From Bacillota bacterium (GTDB taxonomy: Bacteria > Bacillota > Bacilli > Bacillales_B > DSM-18226): a DNA stretch of 11,042 nucleotides. The stretch spans positions 1 to 11,042 of the forward strand of contig JAKACS010000050.1 in assembly GCA_021821235.1 (NCBI GenBank), in the 5' to 3' direction. The notes under the pieces were generated by a model, which searched no databases, was not told where the DNA came from, and worked only from the letters and a program-made list of their open reading frames with translations. This document shows positions 1-8,761 of this stretch, in pieces; position 1 is the first letter of the stretch, and the number at the start of each line of letters is the position of its first letter. The position numbers were made by a program, and so were the translations under genes.

Positions 1-2033
1 CTTTTTCTTGAAAGAAGAGATGAAGCCTTTTGCTTTACAGCACCTCCGGTCATCGAACCGCCTGGATTGACCACATCCCCGTCAAGGGTCACAAGGCGCA
101 AGCGGTATTGCAAGAGCTTGGCTAATTCATTCGCCCCCTTTAAGTCCTTTGTAATCACGACATTTCCGAGCAAATTATTGATGATTTCCGTGTATTGGCG
201 AGCATACTTGATCAAGCTCGCACCTGTCCCAACAAAAGCCGGGTGGGCTTGAATCAATTCTAGCTGGGCCAAAGTCAGCGTTCTTCCTTTCATTACATTC
301 ATCGGCAAAAAAGTTGCTCGGCCAAACGAATGCTGCTTTAAATAGTGAATCGCCTTCCTTGCGTTTTGCTCAGAATCAACAACAATATGCTGCAAGGCGC
401 CACCAAGAGCTGTTTCAATCGCTGTTTCATATGATTTCGGCACCTCAATAAGTTCGGCAACTGCCCCTTCGATCCCTGTCAGCTGCTTTCCGCGGGCTTT
501 TAACACTTCCTTTACACCTTGAAAAAACCCAGAATAGTCTTCTTCCATTTCCTCAAGCATTTCTTTACGTGATTTGGCCTGCTGGAGGAATTGGTATGCT
601 TGATACAAGGTTTTCTCTTGTTTCTGGTAGTTGTTTTTTACCGTCTCCAAATTGTGCTGGTGGTTTCGAAATGCCTGTACTTGCTCGTCTAGTTGCTCTT
701 GTGTTTTGGTGAAGGCTGATTGAATCGACGTTTTCTTTGCTGTTACATGTTCACGATTGGCGAGGTATTTCCGATTGTCATCCGCAAGTTTACCGTGTTT
801 ACGTTCCTGCAATTCAAGCTGTTGTTCAATATTTTTCCACTCGTTGTTTGCACTCGCCTGTTCATTTAATTTCTCGATATATTCACTTTTTAACGATTCA
901 ATCTTCTCGTCAATATTTTCAGCAAACAATGCAAGTTTTTCTTGCCTTTCTTTTAATTCTGCTTGAAGTGTTTCGGCTTCTTGCCCAAGCCGTTCAACCG
1001 CAGCTGCCTGCTCCGTGCGTTTATCCATCAGAAAACTGATTTTTTCAGTTAGTTCGGCGATTGCTTGCTCCAGCTGAGCTTTATTTTGCGATGCGTTCTT
1101 TTTCCGCTCCTTGAGTACTTCTTTTCGGCCTTCCAGCTTTTCAAGTTCTTCGCTCGCATGGAGGAGAACGTTTTGCAGGTCCTGAATCGATTCATCAAGA
1201 GCAGTTATATGGTCTCTTGTTTCTTCAATATGTGCTTCCCGCTTTTGCAGTTCTGCAGAGAGTTTGATTTCTTCCTGCTTATCGCCTTCAAGCTGTTTTG
1301 ACAACTGCTCCCATTTCGAATGCAAGTCTTCAATTTCATAAACGGTCAAGGCCACTTCGATTTTCTCAAGCTCGTCTTTTTTCTGCAAATAATCTCTTGC
1401 AATCGAAGCCTGAATTTTCAGCGGCTCTACTTGCCCTTCGAGTTCGTGCAGGATATCGTTGACCCTGTTTAAGTTCTCTTTGGTTTCGTAAAGCTTTCCT
1501 TCCGCCTTTTTCTTGCGATTTTTATACTTCAGCACGCCAGCTGCTTCTTCAAAAATCGTCCGGCGTTCCTCTGCCTTGCTGTTCAAAATTTCTTCTACTT
1601 TCCCCTGACTGATAATTGAAAAGGCTTCTCTGCCAAGACCTGAGTCCATAAATAATTCAATAATATCTTTCAATCTGCATGGCTGTTTATTGATCAAAAA
1701 TTCGCTTTCACCGGAGCGGAATACTCTGCGGGTGACACTGACCTCGTTGTATTCGATTGCAAGGCCTTGATCCTCATTGTTCAAAGTGAGGGTCACTTCG
1801 GCAAAGTTCAACGGTTTACGCGAGTCGCTACCGGCAAAAATAATGTCCTCCATTTTTGTGCCGCGAAGTGATTTTGCCGACTGCTCGCCCAATACCCAGC
1901 GAATCGCATCCGTTATATTGCTTTTTCCGCTTCCATTTGGACCGACCACAGCGGTTACCCCTTTGACAAAATCGACGCTGATCCGCTCAGCAAATGATTT
2001 AAAACCAATAACATCCAATTGTTTTAAAAACAT
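1..2033 (-). CDS. smc: Smc, chromosome condensation/segregation ATPase (N-terminal ~677 residues, runs off the left edge)
   Basis: Smc is the long coiled-coil ATPase that, with ScpA and ScpB, compacts and segregates the chromosome on the nucleoid. The visible part starts MFLKQLDVIGFKSFAE. It has the Walker A loop GPNGSGKS at residues 31-38 and the Q-loop region SQGKVEE near residue 145. A heptad-like stretch rich in Glu, Lys, Gln and Leu (about 165-490) forms the first arm of the coiled coil. The hinge follows from about 500 and includes NPGGSMTGG close to the window edge. The family is usually about 1,190 residues, so the second coil, the signature motif and Walker B lie outside. The ATG at 2031-2033 is preceded by GGGAGGCG at a good distance. 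I translated nearly the whole stretch by hand and found no stop or frameshift. It lies 83 nt downstream of rnc with no terminator between them, so co-transcription is likely; ftsY would be expected next in Bacillus. Confidence 0.97.
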   Translation of the reverse strand, partial: MFLKQLDVIGFKSFAERISVDFVKGVTAVVGPNGSGKSNITDAIRWVLGEQSAKSLRGTKMEDIIFAGSDSRKPLNFAEVTLTLNNEDQGLAIEYNEVSVTRRVFRSGESEFLINKQPCRLKDIIELFMDSGLGREAFSIISQGKVEEILNSKAEERRTIFEEAAGVLKYKNRKKKAEGKLYETKENLNRVNDILHELEGQVEPLKIQASIARDYLQKKDELEKIEVALTVYEIEDLHSKWEQLSKQLEGDKQEEIKLSAELQKREAHIEETRDHITALDESIQDLQNVLLHASEELEKLEGRKEVLKERKKNASQNKAQLEQAIAELTEKISFLMDKRTEQAAAVERLGQEAETLQAELKERQEKLALFAENIDEKIESLKSEYIEKLNEQASANNEWKNIEQQLELQERKHGKLADDNRKYLANREHVTAKKTSIQSAFTKTQEQLDEQVQAFRNHQHNLETVKNNYQKQEKTLYQAYQFLQQAKSRKEMLEEMEEDYSGFFQGVKEVLKARGKQLTGIEGAVAELIEVPKSYETAIETALGGALQHIVVDSEQNARKAIHYLKQHSFGRATFLPMNVMKGRTLTLAQLELIQAHPAFVGTGASLIKYARQYTEIINNLLGNVVITKDLKGANELAKLLQYRLRLVTLDGDVVNPGGSMTGGAVKQKASSLLSRK

Positions 2034-2116
2034 CGTATCGCCTCCCAAACCGGGCTTTGTTTATTTCTGATTACTTCGCGTATTGAATCCGCCACATTCG
2101 CTCAGGAAGCAGTTGG

Positions 2117-2863
2117 TTATTCACCGGGATTGGCTTTTAATTTTTCTAGGGCCTTTTGGGCGGCGTGCTGTTCCGCCTCTTTTTTCGATTTACCTGTACC
2201 GATTCCGAGTTCTTCTCCATTTAATGAGACACGGGAAACAAACTCCCGGTTATGCGCCGGCCCTTTTTCCTGAAGAACCCGGTATTCAATCGCTCCGATT
2301 CCGTCTCGTTGCACAAGCTCTTGCAATTGGCTTTTGAAATCCATCACATGAGAAAAAGCACCCGCATTAATTTTAGGAAAAACGACCTTTTCAAGAAACT
2401 CAATTACTTTATCAATTCCCTTATCCAAATAAAGCGCACCAATAAACGCCTCGAATACATCGGCGAGCAATGCCGGGCGTTCTCTTCCTCCTGTCAGCTC
2501 TTCACCTTTACCGAGCAAGATATATTGACTAAACCCAAGTTCATCGGCGAATGAAACAAGGGAAGGTTCACAAACAATCGCAGCTCTAAGCTTTGTTAAT
2601 TCTCCTTCGCTCATCATTGGATATTTTTTGAAAAGGAATTGGGAAACGGTGAGCTCCAAGACAGCATCCCCTAAAAATTCAAGCCTTTCATTGTCTTCAT
2701 AAGGCTTTCTTCGATGCTCATTCACATAGGATGAATGAGTAAATGCTTGTATTAACAGCTTCTCATCGGCAAATGAAATCCCGTTGGATTGCTGGAAGTT
2801 TTTAAATAAAATTCCCTTTAAACGATGAGTGCGCATGTCATATTCCTTTTCTTTTTTCCGCAT
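2117..2863 (-). CDS. rnc: Ribonuclease III
   Basis: This endonuclease cleaves double-stranded RNA in rRNA precursors and structured mRNAs, in the cytoplasm. The 248-residue product matches the usual length in Bacillus (about 249). The catalytic domain carries the family signature [13 protein letters not shown] at 58-70. By alignment with the E. coli enzyme the metal-binding acidic residues are E59, E62, D66, D135 and E138, and all are present. The double-stranded RNA-binding domain runs from about residue 170 to 245 and ends with the Lys-rich [15 protein letters not shown] segment. The ATG at 2861-2863 has AGGTGGAG about 5 nt upstream; a second Met at residue 10 lacks such a site. It sits between acpP and smc, as in B. 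subtilis. The hairpin upstream (2930-2955) suggests that only part of the acpP transcription reaches it, or that it has its own promoter, which I could not locate with confidence. Confidence 0.97.
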   Translation of the reverse strand: MRKKEKEYDMRTHRLKGILFKNFQQSNGISFADEKLLIQAFTHSSYVNEHRRKPYEDNERLEFLGDAVLELTVSQFLFKKYPMMSEGELTKLRAAIVCEPSLVSFADELGFSQYILLGKGEELTGGRERPALLADVFEAFIGALYLDKGIDKVIEFLEKVVFPKINAGAFSHVMDFKSQLQELVQRDGIGAIEYRVLQEKGPAHNREFVSRVSLNGEELGIGTGKSKKEAEQHAAQKALEKLKANPGE

Positions 2864-2929
2864 ATCGTCTCCACCTTGCAGTTATTCTTTAAAGCAATTA
2901 AAAATCCATCATTGTTTATAATACAGAAG

Positions 2930-2955
2930 AAAGCTCCGTTTGAAAACGGAGCTTT
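2930..2955 (-). terminator. Hairpin terminator/attenuator downstream of acpP
   Basis: A perfect 11-bp inverted repeat (arm AAAGCTCCGTT, 4-nt loop) lies 18 nt past the acpP stop. On the minus strand it is followed by CTTCTGTATTAT, which is only moderately T-rich, so termination may be partial. Position and stem strength fit an intrinsic terminator that isolates the abundant acpP message while letting some transcription reach rnc and smc. The efficiency is inferred. Confidence 0.75.
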
Positions 2956-2973
2956 GCAAAGAAATTCAGGCGA

Positions 2974-3207
2974 TTACTTTTTGCTATTTATGTAATTAAC
3001 AGCATCACCAACAGTAGTGATTTTTTCAGCATCATCGTCAGAAATTTCCATATCGAACTCATCTTCCAATTCCATTACTAGTTCAACGACATCAAGGGAA
3101 TCGGCGCCAAGATCATCTTTAAACGAAGCTTCAGGTGTTATTTGCGATTCGTCAACCCCTAAACGGTCAACGATAATCTTCGTTACACGTTCTAATACAT
3201 CTGCCAT
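2974..3207 (-). CDS. acpP: Acyl carrier protein
   Basis: This small acidic protein carries growing acyl chains on a 4'-phosphopantetheine arm through fatty acid synthesis and hands them to PlsX. The 77-residue sequence is typical in length. It has the attachment motif [10 protein letters not shown] with the modified serine at S37, followed by the acidic recognition helix ([14 protein letters not shown]). The ATG at 3205-3207 is preceded by GGGGAGGTGA, one of the strongest ribosome-binding sites in the window, fitting a very abundant protein. It is the last of the fatty acid genes. It follows fabG after 82 nt that contain a candidate promoter, and a hairpin terminator follows it. The B. subtilis orthologue is called acpA. 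Confidence 0.98.
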   Translation of the reverse strand: MADVLERVTKIIVDRLGVDESQITPEASFKDDLGADSLDVVELVMELEDEFDMEISDDDAEKITTVGDAVNYINSKK

Positions 3208-3230
3208 GCTTGTTCACCTCCCCTCAAGCT

Positions 3231-3259
3231 ATTATAGAGTATTTCAGGAAAATAATAAA
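3231..3259 (-). promoter_or_regulatory. Candidate sigma-A-type promoter for acpP
   Basis: On the minus strand there is a perfect -10 hexamer TATAAT (3231-3236) in the AT-rich gap between fabG and acpP. At 17 bp spacing the -35 position reads TTTATT, only 3 of 6 matches to TTGACA, and no TG extension precedes the -10. Transcription would start near 3224, giving a very short leader that already contains the ribosome site. A separate promoter for acpP makes biological sense, but the weak -35 keeps this tentative. Confidence 0.45.
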
Positions 3260-3291
3260 TGTATTGCAAAAAAAATCTCTTACTGTTCGAT

Positions 3292-4035
3292 TTACATGAT
3301 CATACCACCATCAATATGAAGCGTCTGACCTGTCATATAAGCGCTGTCGCTTGAGGCGAGAAACGCGGCGGCTTTAGCAATATCTTTAGGTTCTCCAAAA
3401 CGGGTCAAAGGAATTTGCTTTAACATTTCCGATTTCACTTCTTCCGATAATTTATCGGTCATATCGGTGGTAATGAATCCGGGAGCTATTGCGTTAACCG
3501 TAATATTTCTCGCTGCCAATTCTTTTGCTGTTGTTTTCGTCAGTCCGATCACGCCTGCTTTTGCGGCAACATAATTCGCCTGCCCCGGATTGCCGCTGAC
3601 CCCAACGATAGAGGCAATATTAATAATTCGTCCTGAGCGCTGTTTCATCATTTGTCTTGTTACTGCTTTTGTGCAAAGGAAAACCCCTTTTAGGTTGATG
3701 TTTAGGACTTCATCCCATTCTTCCTCTTTCATCCGCATGATTAAATTATCTTTTGTAATCCCTGCATTGTTAATAAGAATATCCAGTTTGCCAAATTGAT
3801 CAATCGTTTCTTTCACCATTGAGGTAACTTCTTCAGCATTTGAAACATCGCATTTTACCGCAAATGAACGTCTGCCCATTGCTATTATTTCATCGACAAC
3901 CTCATTTGCCTTTGCCTCGCTTCCAGCAAAATTGACCGCTACATCTGCCCCTTGTCTTGCAAGCTCAAGGGCAATTTCCCGGCCGATTCCTCTTGAAGCA
4001 CCCGTAACAAGCGCCGATTTTCCCGCTAAATTCAT
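3292..4035 (-). CDS. fabG: 3-oxoacyl-[acyl-carrier-protein] reductase (FabG)
   Basis: FabG reduces 3-ketoacyl-ACP to 3-hydroxyacyl-ACP with NADPH in every elongation cycle of type II fatty acid synthesis. The 247-residue protein is a classical short-chain dehydrogenase. The cofactor-binding motif TGASRGIG is at 11-18, NNAG at 89-92, and the catalytic residues are N114, S142, Y155 and K159 (the last two in YVAAK). The C-terminus GGMIM is close to that of other FabG proteins. The ATG at 4033-4035 overlaps the fabD stop in an ATGA arrangement, and AAGGAGGAG inside the end of fabD serves as ribosome site, so the two genes are probably translationally coupled. Among short-chain dehydrogenases the specific call rests on sequence likeness and on its place between fabD and acpP. 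Confidence 0.97.
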   Translation of the reverse strand: MNLAGKSALVTGASRGIGREIALELARQGADVAVNFAGSEAKANEVVDEIIAMGRRSFAVKCDVSNAEEVTSMVKETIDQFGKLDILINNAGITKDNLIMRMKEEEWDEVLNINLKGVFLCTKAVTRQMMKQRSGRIINIASIVGVSGNPGQANYVAAKAGVIGLTKTTAKELAARNITVNAIAPGFITTDMTDKLSEEVKSEMLKQIPLTRFGEPKDIAKAAAFLASSDSAYMTGQTLHIDGGMIM

Positions 4036-4979
4036 CGATTCTCCTCCTTCAACGCTTCGATAACAGCTTGGGCGGTTTCCTCATCTGAAACAGAATACGT
4101 TTTTGCAGTCCGATCGACTTTTTTAATTAATCCGGAAAGGACTTTGCCTGGACCGATTTCAATGAACGTATCGACACCCAATTCCAGCATTTTTCGCACT
4201 GAATCTTCCCATAAAACAGGCGAGTAAAGCTGTTCAATTAGTTTTTCTTTAATTTCCGAAGCATCGCTCATTGGCTCTGCCGAAACATTAGCAACCACTG
4301 GAATTGCTGCATTTTTCATTTCGATTTGAGCCAATTCAGCTTGCAATTGGCTCGCAGCCGGTTTCATTAACGAAGAATGAAATGGTCCGCTGACAACGAG
4401 AGGAATGACTCGTTTCGCCCCTCTTTCTTTTGCCTTTTCCCCTGCTAATTCGACGCCTTTTGCCGCTCCGGAAATGACAATTTGCCCAGGGCAATTAAGA
4501 TTGGCCAGCTGAACCGGATACCCGTCTGCGGTTACTTCATTGGTAACTTCCGTTAACGCCTGACGTTCAAGACCGAGGATCGCTGCCATCGTTCCTTCAC
4601 CATTTGGAACAGCCTTTTCCATAAACTCCCCACGGCGGCGGACGAGGTATACTCCTTCCTCAAAAGTTAGCGCTCCAGCTGCAACGAGGGCCGTATATTC
4701 TCCAAGACTGTGGCCGGCGACATAATCAGGCTGAATGCCAGCTGTACGGAAAAATTCGAGCACGGCAATGCTTGTTGTCAGCAATGCTGGCTGTGCATTT
4801 GCGGTCAGTGTCAGTTCTTCCTGAGGCCCTTCAAAGATTAGCTTGCTCAGCGGAAGCTTTAACGTTTCGTCCGCTTTGTGAAAATAGGCTTGGACAGCTA
4901 AATGATGGTCTGCAAGACTTTTCCCCATTCCTACCGTTTGGGAACCTTGTCCCGGAAAAACAAAAGCAATTTTACCCAT
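4032..4979 (-). CDS. fabD: Malonyl-CoA:ACP transacylase (FabD)
   Basis: FabD moves the malonyl group from malonyl-CoA to acyl carrier protein, supplying the extender unit for fatty acid synthesis. The 315-residue protein has GQGSQ at 10-14, the nucleophile motif GHSLG with S91, the carboxylate-binding arginine at R116, and the catalytic H201 in GPFHSSLM. These numbers agree with the E. coli enzyme (S92, R117, H201). I chose the ATG at 4977-4979 ([14 protein letters not shown]) because family members begin there and AGAGGTG lies about 6 nt upstream. The frame is open 17 codons further up, but that extension has no family support and would run into plsX. The gene follows plsX by 22 nt and overlaps fabG by 4 nt, so it is an inner gene of the fapR operon. 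Confidence 0.97.
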   Translation of the reverse strand: MGKIAFVFPGQGSQTVGMGKSLADHHLAVQAYFHKADETLKLPLSKLIFEGPQEELTLTANAQPALLTTSIAVLEFFRTAGIQPDYVAGHSLGEYTALVAAGALTFEEGVYLVRRRGEFMEKAVPNGEGTMAAILGLERQALTEVTNEVTADGYPVQLANLNCPGQIVISGAAKGVELAGEKAKERGAKRVIPLVVSGPFHSSLMKPAASQLQAELAQIEMKNAAIPVVANVSAEPMSDASEIKEKLIEQLYSPVLWEDSVRKMLELGVDTFIEIGPGKVLSGLIKKVDRTAKTYSVSDEETAQAVIEALKEENR

Positions 4980-5001
4980 TTCAACACCTCTTTTAAGTAA
5001 A

Positions 5002-6000
5002 TTATTCCCCTGTTTTGCCCGCTTCTTCAATGGTCAGCTTCATTTGTTCAATCACTTCTTTTTCAACCATTTCCCTTGTTTGCCGAATGGCGCTAACTAT
5101 TGCTTTGTCATTTGATGAACCATGCGCTTTAATAACCGGCGCCTTTAGTCCAAACAGGCCTGCGCCGCCATACTCTGAGTAATCCATTTTGGATTTTAAG
5201 CGGATGAGATCGGGTTTTAAGACGGCTGCCGCCAACTTGCTTTTGAAGCTGCTGGTTAGAGCCGATTTCAGCATTTTAAACGTTGATAATGCTGTGCCTT
5301 CAATCGTTTTTAAAACCATATTGCCTGTAAAGCCGTCGGTTACCACCACATCGGCTGTTCCTTCAAGCAAATCCCGAGCTTCGACATTTCCGATGAAATG
5401 GATCGGAGCTTCTTTCAATTGCTGGAACGCTTCTTTCGTTAATTCATTGCCTTTTTTCTCTTCTGTTCCAATATTTAAAAGGCCGATGCGCGGTTTTTCA
5501 ATGCCTCTTACCTTGCTGCTGTAGATCGAGCCCATAATCGCGTATTGTAGCAAGTGCTCTGGCTTGGCATCGGCATTTGCGCCGACGTCAAGTAGCAAAA
5601 AGCCTTCGCCGCCGATCGTTGGCAGTGTTGGTGCAAGTGCTGGTCTTTCAATTCCTTCAATCCGTCCGATAACAAACAGACCGGCCGCCATCAGTGCCCC
5701 TGTATTGCCTGCGGAAATGCATGCATCTGCCAAACCGTCGGCAACCTGTCGGGCAGCCAGAACCATCGAAGCATTCTTTTTTCGGCGGACGGCTCGCACC
5801 GGCTCATCTGTTCCTAAAATGACTTCATCCGTATGGATGACTGAAATCCGGTTCGTTTTTTGCAAACTCTCGAATATTTTCGCTTCGTCACCGACAAGGA
5901 CAATTTGTAGATCCGCGAAAATCTCCACTGCTTTCATGGCACCATGGACGATTTCTTTTGGGGCATGATCGCCGCCCATTGCATCTATTGCTATTTTCAT
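5002..6000 (-). CDS. plsX: Phosphate acyltransferase PlsX
   Basis: PlsX is a peripheral membrane enzyme that converts acyl-ACP and phosphate to acyl-phosphate, the acyl donor for the glycerol-3-phosphate acyltransferase PlsY. It therefore links fatty acid synthesis to phospholipid synthesis. The 332-residue product (usual length about 333) opens with the hallmark [15 protein letters not shown]. It also has [39 protein letters not shown] and [10 protein letters not shown], all typical of PlsX. I chose the ATG at 5998-6000, which is 7-8 nt after AAAGGATG. An in-frame ATG three codons earlier (6007-6009) lies on top of that ribosome site and is less likely. It follows fapR by 54 nt, in which I see no promoter or terminator, and precedes fabD by 22 nt. 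FapR probably controls it from the promoter upstream of fapR. Confidence 0.97.
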   Translation of the reverse strand: MKIAIDAMGGDHAPKEIVHGAMKAVEIFADLQIVLVGDEAKIFESLQKTNRISVIHTDEVILGTDEPVRAVRRKKNASMVLAARQVADGLADACISAGNTGALMAAGLFVIGRIEGIERPALAPTLPTIGGEGFLLLDVGANADAKPEHLLQYAIMGSIYSSKVRGIEKPRIGLLNIGTEEKKGNELTKEAFQQLKEAPIHFIGNVEARDLLEGTADVVVTDGFTGNMVLKTIEGTALSTFKMLKSALTSSFKSKLAAAVLKPDLIRLKSKMDYSEYGGAGLFGLKAPVIKAHGSSNDKAIVSAIRQTREMVEKEVIEQMKLTIEEAGKTGE

Positions 6001-6054
6001 ATTGTTCATCCTTTAACAAAATGGTTTCCGCCTTTATCCCAGCATTTTCTGTAC

Positions 6055-6612
6055 TTATGGGCGGTACATTTCAAATTCTCCTTGAAAAACAAGTTCATTA
6101 TTGACGAAACTTTGAACATCGACAAATGTTCTGCCATGATCGGCGTCGATTTTTCTTACTTTTGCTTTTGCAATCACCCGTTCGTCTTGGTTGACCGATC
6201 GGATAAATTGAATGTTTGCTTTGGCTGTCAGCGCCAATTCATCATTGATGACAGCAACGGCCAAGGAGTTGGCTTGGGCAAAAAGATGATGTCCGCGGGC
6301 AATCTTGTTACGTTTAAAAACATGCTCCTCCTTGACATCAAAAATAGAAATCGCGCTTTTATCTAAATTCATATCAATGATTTCACCGATGACTTCTTCA
6401 AGCGGAAGTGAGCGGACTTCATCTTCAAATCGCTTTTCCGCAACATTTTTGATCCTCTCGCGTAATTCCGGAATCGACAGTTCCAGGCGGTCAAGCCGGA
6501 TCGTTTGCACACTAACCTCAAATTTTTCCGCCAGCTCTTCATCAGTGATAAATGGATTCTCTTTTATAGTAGATGTTAACAGCTTCTGACGTTCCTTCTT
6601 TGCGATTCTCAA
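6055..6612 (-). CDS. fapR: FapR, malonyl-CoA-responsive repressor of lipid synthesis
   Basis: FapR represses fatty acid and phospholipid synthesis genes and is released from DNA by malonyl-CoA (malonyl-ACP has also been described as an effector). The 185-residue protein has an N-terminal DeoR-like helix-turn-helix (about 20-45, [19 protein letters not shown]), a linker helix with the conserved [15 protein letters not shown], and a hot-dog fold from about 72 onward. Effector-pocket residues described for B. subtilis FapR occur at the same numbers here: F99, R106, G107 and N115, in [19 protein letters not shown]. The start is TTG (6610-6612): alignment with B. subtilis FapR begins exactly there, GGATGGTG lies upstream, and no in-frame ATG is available nearby. 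A promoter and a FapR-type operator sit just upstream, so the gene is very likely autoregulated. It heads the operon fapR-plsX-fabD-fabG-acpP. Confidence 0.96.
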   Translation of the reverse strand: MRIAKKERQKLLTSTIKENPFITDEELAEKFEVSVQTIRLDRLELSIPELRERIKNVAEKRFEDEVRSLPLEEVIGEIIDMNLDKSAISIFDVKEEHVFKRNKIARGHHLFAQANSLAVAVINDELALTAKANIQFIRSVNQDERVIAKAKVRKIDADHGRTFVDVQSFVNNELVFQGEFEMYRP

Positions 6613-6632
6613 TTAAAACACCATCCGAGATC

Positions 6633-6649
6633 TTATGACTAGGTACTAA
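6633..6649 (-). promoter_or_regulatory. FapR operator overlapping the predicted fapR transcription start
   Basis: On the minus strand the 17-mer TTAGTACCTAGTCATAA matches, from memory, the FapR box (TTAGTACCT followed by an imperfect inverted half ending in TAA) and closely resembles the site upstream of B. subtilis fapR. It begins 4 bp after the -10 hexamer, so it covers the expected transcription start near 6647. Bound FapR would block transcription of fapR and the genes after it until malonyl-CoA rises. Confidence 0.85.
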
Positions 6650-6653
6650 TAGT

Positions 6654-6682
6654 AGTATAAAATCTACTTACTCAGATTGCAA
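6654..6682 (-). promoter_or_regulatory. Sigma-A-type promoter of the fapR operon
   Basis: Minus strand: -35 TTGCAA (6677-6682, 4/6 matches), spacer of exactly 17 bp (6660-6676), -10 TATACT (6654-6659, 5/6 matches). Spacing, position about 40 nt before the fapR start codon, and the FapR operator directly downstream all support it. It lies in the 100-nt gap after recG. No convincing recG terminator is present, so some read-through from recG into this operon is possible. Confidence 0.85.
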
Positions 6683-6712
6683 CCATTACTTTTAAAACAA
6701 TGGACAATTTTG

Positions 6713-8761
6713 CTAGTCAAATTTTTCTCCTTCTAGGACTCCGGATGCTTCGAGTTCGGAGCGAAGTGTTTGGAATTCTGCTGCATGCCAAAATTCCGCT
6801 GATTGAATGAACAATACCGCATCGCTTCTAGCTGTCTCAAGTGCGCGGTAATCATGCACCATATCCGCCACCTTAAACTCTGGAACACCGCTTTGTTTTT
6901 TCCCAAAAAAATCTCCAGGCCCCCTTAGCTCTAAGTCCTTTTCACTTAACACAAAACCATCGTTCGTTTCCGTCATAATCTGCATCCGCTCTTTGCCATT
7001 TTCTGATTTTGGGTTGGCAAGCAAAATACAAAACGATTGCTCACTTCCCCGACCGACACGACCGCGAAGCTGGTGAAGCTGGGAAAGTCCAAAACGCTCG
7101 GCATCGTAAATCACCATGATGGTAGCGTTCGGAACATTAACACCCACTTCGACAACGGTTGTTGAAACGAGCACCTGCACGGCATTGCAACTAAATTCGC
7201 GCATAACCGCTTCCTTCTCTTCAGCACTTAAGCGACCGTGCATCAGTCCTACTTTAAAACGGTTTTGAAAATAGGTTGTCAGCATGGTGTAGACATCGAT
7301 CGCATTTTGCACATCCAATTTCTCCGACTCCTCAATAAGCGGGCAAATGACATACCCTTGCCGTCCTTTCCTTAATTCCTTTTCCATAAAAGCAAGAACA
7401 CGCTCAAGCATTTCCTGCTTGGCCCAATACGTTTCAATTGTTTTTCTCCCTGCCGGCATTTCGTCAATAATCGAAACATCCATCTCTCCAAACACTGTAA
7501 TGGCAAGCGTTCTTGGAATCGGAGTTGCGGTCATGAACAGGACATCGGGGTTTTCTCCTTTTTCCCTTAGTATACGTCGTTGTTCCACTCCAAAACGGTG
7601 TTGCTCATCTGTGATGACAAAACCAAGCTTCGAAAAAATGACCTCATCCTGGATCAGCGCATGGGTGCCTATCAGGAGATCGATCTCCCCTTGTTCGAGC
7701 TGTTGAAGAATCTCCCGGCGTTTTTTCCCTTTAACGGAACTTGTCAACAGCTCACACTTGACGTCAAAAGGCTGAAGCAACGATTTCAATGATGATGCAT
7801 GCTGTTCAGCCAAAATTTCCGTTGGCACCATTAAGGCCCCTTGAAACCCAGCGGTAATGCTCGCATAAAGACCAATAGCGGCAATAACTGTTTTTCCGGA
7901 TCCGACATCGCCCTGGAGCAGGCGATTCATCCGAAAAGGTGATTTTAAATCAGTCAGAATTTCATTGACGACCCTTTTTTGGGCATTGGTGAGCGGAAAT
8001 GGCAAGGATTGAATAAATCCTTTGACTTGAGTGAGATTGTATTTTTGTGTCAATCCAGGTGAATGTTCGCGCTCAAACTTTCTTAAGGCTTGCATTTTTA
8101 ACTGGAAGAGCAAAAATTCCTCATAGACAAACCTTCTCCGCGCCTGCTTTACATCTTCCTGACTGCGTGGAAAGTGCATCGCCCTTAGGGCATCACGGCG
8201 ATGGTAAAGACGGTATTTTTTTAAAAGTGATTCCGGTAAAGTTTCTTCAATCAAATGGCCGAACTGATGAAAAGCAAGCTGAATAAACTTGCGGATCCCC
8301 TTCATTGAAAGCTTCCCTTTCAGCAAATATACCGGCTCAAAATCGTTCTTTTTTTGGTTTTCTCCGATCTGCAGCTCATTTCCCGAAATGGTTTGCCTGT
8401 GCTGATCCCATTTTCCGGTAACGGTAATCGTTTGGTTGATCGCAAGCTTTGATTTTAAATACGGCTGGTTAAAAAAAACGACTTGAATTAAGTATTTCCC
8501 AACAAGCAGGCGAAGCGTCAGCCGCGATCTTTTTTTGCCGTAATAGACAAGAGAAGGTTCGCTGTGAACCTTCCCTTCAACTGTTACTTTTTCTTCATGG
8601 GTCACCTCTGCAAGATCTTTCAAGCGATAATCTGCAAAACGATAGGGGAAATACTCAAGCAAATCGAGCACCGTTATGATTTTCATCTCGGCAAGCGTTT
8701 CCGCTGTCTCTTGGCCAATACCTTTTATAACAGTCACCGATTGCATAAGATTTTCATTCAC
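6713..8761 (-). CDS. recG: ATP-dependent DNA helicase RecG
   Basis: RecG remodels stalled replication forks and branched DNA (fork reversal, Holliday junction migration) in the cytoplasm. The protein has an N-terminal wedge/OB region (about 1-200), then superfamily 2 helicase motifs: Walker A GDVGSGKT at 284-291, DEQH at 385-388 (motif II), TATP at 411-414 (motif III) and QLRGRVGRG at 564-572 (motif VI). The C-terminal block KDLELRGPGDFFGKKQSG is characteristic of RecG. I chose the GTG at 8759-8761. It gives 682 residues, the same length as B. subtilis RecG, and places KGIG at residues 13-16 as there. The open frame continues upstream to 8872, but that stretch lies over the serine dehydratase remnant in another frame and has no RecG likeness. 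The GTG overlaps the remnant's TGA as GTGA. No strong ribosome site precedes it, so initiation probably depends on translation of the upstream frame. Confidence 0.96.
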   Translation of the reverse strand: MNENLMQSVTVIKGIGQETAETLAEMKIITVLDLLEYFPYRFADYRLKDLAEVTHEEKVTVEGKVHSEPSLVYYGKKRSRLTLRLLVGKYLIQVVFFNQPYLKSKLAINQTITVTGKWDQHRQTISGNELQIGENQKKNDFEPVYLLKGKLSMKGIRKFIQLAFHQFGHLIEETLPESLLKKYRLYHRRDALRAMHFPRSQEDVKQARRRFVYEEFLLFQLKMQALRKFEREHSPGLTQKYNLTQVKGFIQSLPFPLTNAQKRVVNEILTDLKSPFRMNRLLQGDVGSGKTVIAAIGLYASITAGFQGALMVPTEILAEQHASSLKSLLQPFDVKCELLTSSVKGKKRREILQQLEQGEIDLLIGTHALIQDEVIFSKLGFVITDEQHRFGVEQRRILREKGENPDVLFMTATPIPRTLAITVFGEMDVSIIDEMPAGRKTIETYWAKQEMLERVLAFMEKELRKGRQGYVICPLIEESEKLDVQNAIDVYTMLTTYFQNRFKVGLMHGRLSAEEKEAVMREFSCNAVQVLVSTTVVEVGVNVPNATIMVIYDAERFGLSQLHQLRGRVGRGSEQSFCILLANPKSENGKERMQIMTETNDGFVLSEKDLELRGPGDFFGKKQSGVPEFKVADMVHDYRALETARSDAVLFIQSAEFWHAAEFQTLRSELEASGVLEGEKFD

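Noticed and set aside
3268..3275. Eight-base T-run (minus strand) after fabG as a terminator
   Set aside because: No hairpin precedes it, and acpP downstream is normally part of the same operon.
4980..5030. Upstream start for FabD, 17 codons longer
   Set aside because: It would overlap plsX, lacks a good ribosome site and departs from the conserved MGKIAF-type start.
5564..6366. Open frames of 134 and 140 codons on the plus strand (5564-5968 and 5944-6366)
   Set aside because: They lie opposite plsX and fapR, resemble no family, and are explained by codon bias of the real genes on the other strand.
6683..6703. CCATT/AATGG inverted repeat after recG as a terminator
   Set aside because: The stem is only 5 bp with an 11-nt loop and no T-run follows on the minus strand; it also lies next to the fapR -35 box.
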